From UBA8886 sp963578705 (GTDB lineage: Archaea; Thermoplasmatota; Poseidoniia; MGIII; CG-Epi1), in the NCBI GenBank assembly GCA_963578705.1, contig CAUZDT010000019.1, forward strand, positions 1 through 20,772: 20,772 nucleotides of DNA, in the 5' to 3' direction. The position numbers and the translations under genes were made by a program. The notes beneath the pieces were generated by a model that did no database searches, was not told the DNA's origin, and worked only from the letters and a program-made list of their open reading frames with translations. Position 1 is the stretch's first letter, and every line of letters begins with the position of its first letter. Shown one piece after another: positions 7,073-12,219 of this stretch.

Positions 7073-7132
7073 TCAGCGGCGCCGGCGCAGCGCGAAGCCG
7101 GCAAGCAGCAGCAGGAACGGCCGTGGGCGCAT
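7073..7132 (-). pseudogene. Orphan C-terminal anchor tail (gene remnant)
   Basis: The minus strand from 7132 to the TGA at 7073-7075 reads MRPRPFLLLLAGFALRRRR: a proline motif, a hydrophobic run and an Arg cluster. This is the same kind of tail that ends the secreted proteins in this window, but here there is no protein in front of it; in-frame stops occur a short way upstream, before the SRP RNA 3' end. The simplest reading is the stranded 3' end of a deleted secreted-protein gene. A genuine 19-residue peptide is possible but less likely. Confidence 0.4.
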
Positions 7133-7190
7133 CGGGGTTGCAGCGCCGGGTGGGTTTAGGGTTTTTCACAGCCACGGCGGCTCGGCGCCC

Positions 7191-7507
7191 GGGTGCCGAG
7201 CCACCGGCGTTGTCGTCCTGGCGGAGCGCCCGCTGCCACGCTCCTTCTCCGCCCCGCTACCCATCCGAGCGTCGGAAGTCCACGGTGGGGCTGCTCCCTT
7301 CCGGGCCTGACCCGATACCCGTGGTGAAGGCCGACAGCCTGCCCTCCGGCAGACCGCACTGACCGCCTGCGACCCCGGAGGACAGGACTTCACGGTCGGA
7401 TTGCGGATTGGGCGACCCACTGGGTGCGCCGCCGCCGGCTGTCGCCCCCCCTGAAGGCGGTTGGGGGTCACAGGGTACGTCTAGCTCCCCGGCCAAGCTC
7501 AGCCCTC
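7191..7507 (-). ncRNA. ffs: Archaeal signal recognition particle RNA (7S SRP RNA)
   Basis: The minus strand carries the near-invariant SRP helix 8 core: GGTCAGGCCCGGAAGGGAGC at about 7293-7312, closed by CCACGG/CCGTGG. Below it GAAGTCC pairs with GGACTTC as the top of helix 5. CCTCCGG/CCGGAGG at about 7342-7380 forms helix 6, the SRP19 site. The 5' domain reads GGCCGGGGAGC then TACCCTGTGACCC, like the archaeal helix 3/4 Alu domain. The 5' end segment GCTGAGC can pair with GCTCGGC near 7194-7200 (one G-U), giving helix 1. The resulting length of about 315 nt is normal for archaea. The RNA scaffolds SRP54/SRP19 for co-translational targeting. It begins about 17-25 bp after the stop of the minus-strand gene at 7524. 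Ends are estimated to within a few bases. Confidence 0.93.
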
Positions 7508-7523
7508 CCTTTCGTCAGGACGA

Positions 7524-7531
7524 CTATTTGG
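7524..7531 (-). promoter_or_regulatory. Candidate box A for SRP RNA, inside the end of the upstream gene
   Basis: On the minus strand CCAAATAG lies about 22-25 bp before the predicted SRP RNA 5' end and includes the TAG stop of the preceding gene (7524-7526). No other A/T-rich element lies at suitable spacing. The alternative is read-through from the hutI unit followed by processing. Confidence 0.45.
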
Positions 7532-8501
7532 AGCTTTGCATGCTGAAAACCCGCTTCAGCCCGCGCGCCGAGCCGCGGAACAGCTTCGCCGTCCAGGTCT
7601 CCTGCTCGCCGCTGAACTGCTTCATGATAGCGTGGCCGTAGGGCTCGATGGTCTCGCTCGCGACCGCCGCGTAGCCATGCTCGTGGATGTCGGACAGCGT
7701 GTCGCCGTAGTAGCCCAGGATGTTCTCGTAGAGCATCGCCCCCGCAACTTGCGGCGCGGTGACGGCGACCGCCGCTGCCTGCCGGGCGCGCGCGGTCGCC
7801 TGCAGCGTCATCACGCCTCCCAACTCGAGCAGCGACTGCCCCTCGTCGGTAGCGGTCGCTAGGAAATCCTGCATCACACTGGCGACCTCGTCGCTGACGT
7901 CGCCCGCGGCGCGGCCGGTAGTTGAGAGCAGCTCGCCGATAGAGTCGCGAATTTCATCGATGTTCTCGAGCACCTGGTCGCGCGACAGCGGCGGCGCGTC
8001 GATGTTCTGCGCGAAGCTGGCGGTGGTGCGCTCAAGCCCCTCAAGGAGCTCGGTGAGCGAGCCGGGCTCGCTCGCCTCGTCGAGATAGCCCTTGGCAACC
8101 AGCTCGCCGTGGAGCCGGTCCAGGTAGGCTTGCCCCCCCTTGACCGAGTCGGCAAAGAACGCGAAGACCCACAGCGGTGAGAGATGCACCGTCGCGACGC
8201 CGATGCCCTCGATGGCGTTGCCGAGCAGCTTGCGTGTCGCGTAATCTCCGGTAAGGCCTTCGTTGTCGTAGACGCCCTCGACCCCGCCGACGTTCTCGAC
8301 CGCGAAGCGCAGGATGTTGCCGGCGAACAGGTTGTAGCTAGTGGTGTCCTTGACGAAGTCCGGCACCAGCAGGTCGGTGGTCTCCTTCAGCATCCCGCCC
8401 AGCAGCGCCGTCAGCCCGCGCAGGTAGCGCTCCGGCAGCGACAGGGTATAGAGCGCCCCTTCCCAGATTGCCTCGCCGGCGCGGCGCAGCGGTTCAGGCA
8501 T
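7524..8501 (-). CDS. Hypothetical protein, mostly alpha-helical
   Basis: The 325-residue protein is not recognised. It is predicted to be largely helical, with weakly hydrophobic segments (about 22-38 and 100-117, TVHLSPLWVFAFF) and a long amphipathic middle (about 130-250) that could form coiled coils. It lacks a clear signal peptide or catalytic motif. The start ATG 8501 overlaps the last 8 bases of hutI, so the two are probably co-translated. Its TAG stop sits within the candidate promoter of the SRP RNA gene. Nothing in the sequence ties it to histidine breakdown; a membrane-associated or polymer-associated role would fit the amphipathic helices, but that is only a guess. Confidence 0.8.
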   Translation of the reverse strand: MPEPLRRAGEAIWEGALYTLSLPERYLRGLTALLGGMLKETTDLLVPDFVKDTTSYNLFAGNILRFAVENVGGVEGVYDNEGLTGDYATRKLLGNAIEGIGVATVHLSPLWVFAFFADSVKGGQAYLDRLHGELVAKGYLDEASEPGSLTELLEGLERTTASFAQNIDAPPLSRDQVLENIDEIRDSIGELLSTTGRAAGDVSDEVASVMQDFLATATDEGQSLLELGGVMTLQATARARQAAAVAVTAPQVAGAMLYENILGYYGDTLSDIHEHGYAAVASETIEPYGHAIMKQFSGEQETWTAKLFRGSARGLKRVFSMQSSK

Positions 8502-9699
8502 TCACGACCTGGCCGCCGATAATCACGGTCTCGACATGGTTGATGCCGAAATGATAGGTCAAATGGCGGTAGTCGGGGACGTCGCAGACCAGCAGGTCGG
8601 CACGCCAGCCCGGGGCAATCGCGCCGCGGTTGCTGCGCCCCAGCGCCAGCGCGCCGTTAAGTGTCGCAGCGGTCAGCGCCTCGCCCGGCGTCAGCCCCAT
8701 TCGGAAAACGGCGAGCTGCATCACCATCTGCATCGACTCGGTGTAGCAGTTGGGGTTGCAGTCGGTCGCCAGTGCCAGCGGAAGGCCGGCGGCGACCATC
8801 TTGCGTGCCGGCGCGAACTCGGACGACAAAAGCGCCAGCGGCGTCCCGGGCAGCAGGATACCGGTCGTCCCGGCGTCGCGCAGCGCCTCGATGGTATCCA
8901 GCGTGGAACCGGCCAGGTGGTCGGCCGACGCGACGCCCAGCTCGGCGCCGAGCAGGCCGCCGCCGCTGTCGCCGAACTCGTCGGCGTGGATGCGCAGGCC
9001 CATGCCCGCCTCGCGCGCCGCCTCGAGCAGGCGGCGCGACTCGTCGACGGTGAACGCGCCCTCCTCGCAGAAAACGTCGCAGTATTCTGCCAGGCCGGCC
9101 GCCTCGGGCAGCATCTGCTCCAGCTGCTCCAGATACTCGCTACGGCTCACGTCGTCGGGCAGCGCGTGCGCGCCCATGAAGGTCGAAACCACTTCGGCCA
9201 GCCCCTGCTCGCCGAGCCAGCGCGCGACGCGCAGCTGCTTCAGCTCCTCCTCACGCTGGAGCCCGTAGCCAGACTTCACCTCGATGGTCGTCGTCCCCGT
9301 GCGAGTCGCATTGCGCAGCCGCTTCAGCGACTGCTCGCGCAGCTCCTCCTCGTCGGCGGCGCGGGTCTCGCGGACGGTGCGCAGGATGCCGCCGCCATCG
9401 GCCAGGATGTCCTGGTAGCTACGGCCTTGCAACTTCCACTCCAGCTCGTGCTCACGCGAGCCGGCCCAGACGAGATGGGTGTGCGGGTCGACAAATCCGG
9501 GAACGACAACCTTGCCGCGCGCGTCTATGGTTTCGGCATCGGGGTAGTTGAGCTTGCGCCCCACCTCGGCGATGCGGCCGTTGCGGATGGCAACGTCGCT
9601 GCGGGTGTGCAGTTCGATGCGTCCCATCGCGTCGCCCGCCAGCGGTGAATCCGATGCGGGGGGCGAAGCGACCTGCGCCGCACCCTTCAGCAACAGCAT
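8494..9699 (-). CDS. hutI: Imidazolonepropionase
   Basis: The 401-residue protein belongs to the amidohydrolase superfamily and matches HutI, which hydrolyses 4-imidazolone-5-propanoate to N-formimidoyl-glutamate in histidine degradation. Visible features are PGFVDPHTHLVWAGSRE with metal ligands His73 and His75, EVKSGYGL, HADEF, a following ASADHL, and ATDCNPN with the catalytic or ligand Asp. Length is typical (about 400-420). The frame is open back to 10137, but that part overlaps serS and has no family similarity. ATG 9699 is chosen because it begins a normal HutI N-terminus and lies 25 bp from a box A. No other hut gene is in the window. The next gene starts within its last codons. Confidence 0.93.
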   Translation of the reverse strand: MLLLKGAAQVASPPASDSPLAGDAMGRIELHTRSDVAIRNGRIAEVGRKLNYPDAETIDARGKVVVPGFVDPHTHLVWAGSREHELEWKLQGRSYQDILADGGGILRTVRETRAADEEELREQSLKRLRNATRTGTTTIEVKSGYGLQREEELKQLRVARWLGEQGLAEVVSTFMGAHALPDDVSRSEYLEQLEQMLPEAAGLAEYCDVFCEEGAFTVDESRRLLEAAREAGMGLRIHADEFGDSGGGLLGAELGVASADHLAGSTLDTIEALRDAGTTGILLPGTPLALLSSEFAPARKMVAAGLPLALATDCNPNCYTESMQMVMQLAVFRMGLTPGEALTAATLNGALALGRSNRGAIAPGWRADLLVCDVPDYRHLTYHFGINHVETVIIGGQVVNA

Positions 9700-9720
9700 G
9701 AGCGCCCAGAGCGCGAAGCC

Positions 9721-9726
9721 ATAAAG
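9721..9726. promoter_or_regulatory. Single box A shared by divergent hutI and serS
   Basis: The 48 bp between the hutI and serS start codons are GC-rich except for ATAAAG (CTTTAT on the minus strand). Its centre, 9723.5, is exactly halfway between the A of the hutI ATG (9699) and the A of the serS ATG (9748), 24.5 bp from each. That is the usual TATA-to-start distance in archaea, so both mRNAs would be leaderless. Confidence 0.6.
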
Positions 9727-9747
9727 CCCGCTGGCGCTGCCGACTGG

Positions 9748-11019
9748 ATGCTCGTGATGGCGCAGTTCCGCGACTCGCCCGCAGCGATATTCGCCGACCT
9801 CGAGCGGCGCGGGCTCGACCGCGCCGCTGCTGAGACGGTCATCGGCGCCGACGAACGCTGGCGTAGCCTCATCGACGAAGGCAACAAGCTGCGCAGCGAC
9901 CGCAACCGCATTTCGCGCGAAATCGGCGCCGCCAAGAAGGCGGGCGACGACGCGGAGCCGTTGCTGGGACAGATGCAAGCGCTGAAGCAGCGGCTGCCGC
10001 AGCTCGAGCAGGAGACCGCCGCGGCGCTGGCAGAGCGCGACGCAGCACGCATGCGCGTCCCCAACCTGCTCGACGAGGCGGTTCCGCCAGGAGACGGCCC
10101 CGACGGGAACGTCGAGCTGGCGCGGCACGGTGAGCAAACCAAATTCGGCTTCACGCCGAAATCACACAACAAACTCCTTGAGACGCTGGGCGGCGCTGAC
10201 CTGGAGCGCGCTGCGAAGGTCGCCGGACGGCGCTTCTACTTCCTGACCGGCGGACTGGCGCGGCTCGAACTGGCGCTGGTCAACTACGCAGTCGAACTGC
10301 TGGCGGAGCGCGGCTACGAGCCGGTAGTACCGCCCTTCGTGATGAACCGCGAGGCGTACGAAGGCGTGGTTGACCTGGGCGACTTCGAGGAAGTAATGTA
10401 TAAAATCGAGGACCATGACCTGTACCTGATTGCTACTTCGGAGCATCCGCTCACCGCACGGTTCCGCGACGAAATCCTCGAACCGAAGGCATTGCCGCTG
10501 CGCTACTGCGGGCTCTCCACCAATTTCCGGCGCGAGGTGGGTGCGCACGGCCTCTCCGACCGCGGCATCTGGCGCGTGCACCAGTTCGCGAAGGTCGAGC
10601 AGGTCGTCATCTGCAAACCTGATGATTCTGCTGCAATACACCAGGAACTGCTGCAGAACGCAGTCGACCTGTTCAACGGCCTCGAGCTGCCGTTCCGCGT
10701 TGTCGAAATGTGCACCGGCGACATCGGCACCGTCGCCTCGCGCAAGTTCGACCTCGAGGCATGGATGCCGTCCGTCGGCGAGTGGAAGGAGGTCGTCAGC
10801 GCCAGCAACTGCACCGCCTACCAGTCCGTGCGGCTGAACATGCGCTACCGCACACCTGACGGGAGCGCGTGGCCGCACACGCTCAACGCGACCGGCATCG
10901 CCACCACGCGCACGCTGGCCGCCATCCTCGAGAATTGCCAGCAGGAAGACGGCTCGGTCGCCATCCCGCAACCGCTGCGCAAGTGGATGGGCGACGCGGA
11001 AGCGCTGGCGCCGGCATGA
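9748..11019 (+). CDS. serS: Seryl-tRNA synthetase
   Basis: The 423-residue class II synthetase charges tRNA-Ser. The N-terminal 110 residues form the long antiparallel coiled coil that grips the tRNA variable arm (charged heptads, then LPQLEQETAAALAERDAARM). The catalytic core shows the TSE serine-binding loop (230-232), motif 2 FRREVGAHG starting at 260 and motif 3 GIATTRTLAAILE at 383-395. Length is normal for the common SerRS type, not the rare methanogen type. ATG 9748 is preferred over ATG 9757 because it lies at the right distance from the box A at 9721-9726. The stop TGA overlaps the nadM start (ATGA), so the two genes form one transcript. Confidence 0.97.
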   Translation: MLVMAQFRDSPAAIFADLERRGLDRAAAETVIGADERWRSLIDEGNKLRSDRNRISREIGAAKKAGDDAEPLLGQMQALKQRLPQLEQETAAALAERDAARMRVPNLLDEAVPPGDGPDGNVELARHGEQTKFGFTPKSHNKLLETLGGADLERAAKVAGRRFYFLTGGLARLELALVNYAVELLAERGYEPVVPPFVMNREAYEGVVDLGDFEEVMYKIEDHDLYLIATSEHPLTARFRDEILEPKALPLRYCGLSTNFRREVGAHGLSDRGIWRVHQFAKVEQVVICKPDDSAAIHQELLQNAVDLFNGLELPFRVVEMCTGDIGTVASRKFDLEAWMPSVGEWKEVVSASNCTAYQSVRLNMRYRTPDGSAWPHTLNATGIATTRTLAAILENCQQEDGSVAIPQPLRKWMGDAEALAPA

Positions 11020-11522
11020 CCGTCGCGCTGCTGCCAGGGCGCTTCCAGCCCTTTCACCACGGCCACGTCGCCATCGCGCAGAGTGCCGTCGGGGACGGCC
11101 ACGAACTGCTGGTGATGATTGGCTCGGCGCAGGAAGCGGTAACGTGGGAAAACCCCTTCTCGGCGGGAGAGCGGCACGAAATGGTTGTCGCCGGAATGGC
11201 GGCGGCCGGAATCGAGCCCCGGGCAATTGTGGCGGTCGAGGACATCAACGACGACGACCGCTGGGTGGCGCACGTCGTCGCCCGGCTGGGGCCGTTCGAT
11301 TGCGTCTATTCCGCCAACGCGCTGGTGCAGCGGTTCTTCGGCGCGGCAGGCTATACCGTTATCGCGGTGGAGCTGCAGCACCGCCGGGCATGGGAGGGCG
11401 CCGCCATCCGTCAGGCCTTGGCCGCTGCGGGGGACTGGGAAGCGGCGCTGCAGCCCGAAGTGGCGGCACTAGTGCAGCGCTACGGCGGCCCGGAGCGGCT
11501 GCGGTCACTGGCGCCGGAATAG
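11016..11522 (+). CDS. nadM: Nicotinamide-nucleotide adenylyltransferase (archaeal NMNAT)
   Basis: The 168-residue protein starts with ALLPGRFQPFHHGHVAI, the nucleotidyltransferase fold with its HxGH motif (His14 to His17) for ATP binding. ENPFSAGERHEMV and WVAHVVARLGPFDCVYSAN follow the archaeal NadM pattern. Near the end, where relatives usually have S-G-T-x-I-R, this one reads EGAAIRQAL, a conservative variation in the ATP phosphate-binding loop. The enzyme makes NAD+ from NMN and ATP. Length matches the archaeal family (about 165-185). It is joined to serS by a 4-base ATGA overlap. Confidence 0.93.
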   Translation: MTVALLPGRFQPFHHGHVAIAQSAVGDGHELLVMIGSAQEAVTWENPFSAGERHEMVVAGMAAAGIEPRAIVAVEDINDDDRWVAHVVARLGPFDCVYSANALVQRFFGAAGYTVIAVELQHRRAWEGAAIRQALAAAGDWEAALQPEVAALVQRYGGPERLRSLAPE

Positions 11523-11539
11523 CCCCGCGGCTCTCGAAG

Positions 11540-11549
11540 ATATGCATAT
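11540..11549. other. Short A/T palindrome between convergent genes
   Basis: ATATGCATAT is a perfect 10-bp palindrome in the 45-bp gap between the ends of nadM (plus) and hsp20 (minus). No strong hairpin or T-tract terminator is seen. It may contribute to termination in both directions or have no function. Confidence 0.35.
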
Positions 11550-11567
11550 AAACAGTAGCGACCGCGT

Positions 11568-12137
11568 TCAGCCGACCTTGACCCGGGTGCCCTGCGGTTT
11601 TTCGGACTCCTGCTTCTTGAGCACGAGGTCGAGGATGCCGTTGGTGTAGGTCGCTTTTGCGGAGTCGGGAATGACCTTCGACCGCAGCGGCAGCCGCTTG
11701 TAGTAGTTGCGCGCGTCGGTCTCGACCTTGATTATGACTTCCAGCTCGGTGGCGTCAATGTCGATATCGGCTTTCGAGACGCCGGGCAGCTCGACCGTAA
11801 TGGCAATCTCCTCCTCGGTCTCGTTGGTGTCGGTCAGCGGCTCGCGGCTGCCGGTTTCCACCGTCGCCTTCTGGCCGGCCGGGCCGAACAGGCCGTGGCT
11901 GGTGTTGCCGAACTCCTCGAACTGCGGCCGGCCGTCGGGGCCGGTGCGCATACTGAAGCCCCAGACAAAGGGTGACTTGCCGTCCGCCTCAGGCATATTG
12001 CCTTCGGCAGCGTCGCGCATCATTTCGTCCATCGTCTTGCGCATGCGCCTGAACTCGGCGTCCAAGCTGCCAAACAGGTCGTCCAGGTTCCAGTCCTGGC
12101 TGAACCAGTCATCTTTCTCGTCTCGCTTCCAGTTCAT
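11568..12137 (-). CDS. hsp20: Hsp20/alpha-crystallin family small heat-shock protein
   Basis: The 189-residue protein has a charged N-terminal region rich in Met, Asp and aromatic residues (about 1-90), then an alpha-crystallin domain (about 95-178). Diagnostic segments are ITVELPGVSKADIDIDATEL and the end-of-domain motif ATYTNGILDLVLKK, the A-x-x-x-G-[IV]-L signature. The C-terminal tail QGTRVKV holds a V-x-V motif near where relatives have the I-x-I oligomerisation motif. The protein binds unfolding proteins as a cytosolic oligomer. Unlike most genes here it has a leader of about 35 nt with GAGGT 5 bp before ATG, a strong TATATATA box and a 17-bp palindrome between them, which points to controlled, probably heat-inducible expression. 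Confidence 0.93.
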   Translation of the reverse strand: MNWKRDEKDDWFSQDWNLDDLFGSLDAEFRRMRKTMDEMMRDAAEGNMPEADGKSPFVWGFSMRTGPDGRPQFEEFGNTSHGLFGPAGQKATVETGSREPLTDTNETEEEIAITVELPGVSKADIDIDATELEVIIKVETDARNYYKRLPLRSKVIPDSAKATYTNGILDLVLKKQESEKPQGTRVKVG

Positions 12138-12141
12138 TTTT

Positions 12142-12147
12142 ACCTCG
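12142..12147 (-). promoter_or_regulatory. Shine-Dalgarno sequence of hsp20
   Basis: On the minus strand CGAGGTAAAAATG puts GAGGT five bases before the start codon. It is one of few clear ribosome binding sites in the window and fixes the start at 12137. Confidence 0.65.
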
Positions 12148-12155
12148 TTTCAGTA

Positions 12156-12172
12156 TACAACCTCAGGTTGTA
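12156..12172. promoter_or_regulatory. 17-bp perfect palindrome, candidate operator of hsp20
   Basis: TACAACCTCAGGTTGTA is perfectly inverted around the central base 12164. It begins about 25 bp downstream of the hsp20 box A, where transcription should start, so a bound protein would block initiation or clearance. The position resembles that of heat-shock repressor sites such as Phr in Pyrococcus, although I do not claim the same motif. Confidence 0.6.
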
Positions 12173-12191
12173 AACCCCATGTTGCTTACTG

Positions 12192-12204
12192 CTATATATA
12201 ATTT
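12192..12204 (-). promoter_or_regulatory. Strong box A for hsp20
   Basis: On the minus strand AAATTATATATAG lies about 60 bp before the hsp20 ATG, predicting a start of transcription near 12172. It is the best TATA match in the window. Confidence 0.7.
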
Positions 12205-12219
12205 TGGCCCGGGCGACAA

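Noticed and set aside
7150..7166. Telomere-like CCCTAAACCC on the minus strand
   Set aside because: Only one and a half units; archaeal chromosomes are circular; most likely chance.
7181..7202. GGCTCGGC/GCCGAGCC hairpin as an SRP RNA terminator
   Set aside because: No T-tract follows on the minus strand, and its first arm is better explained as the 3' strand of SRP helix 1 pairing with the 5' end.
8536..9648. Long plus-strand open frame opposite hutI
   Set aside because: Shadow of hutI with low-complexity Arg/Ala/Gln-rich translation.
9700..10137. N-terminal extension of HutI across the divergent region
   Set aside because: It is antisense to the serS coiled-coil region, has no similarity to HutI, and a normal start lies at 9699.
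10162..11226. Minus-strand open frame over serS/nadM
   Set aside because: Opposite two confidently identified genes; translation has no recognisable features.
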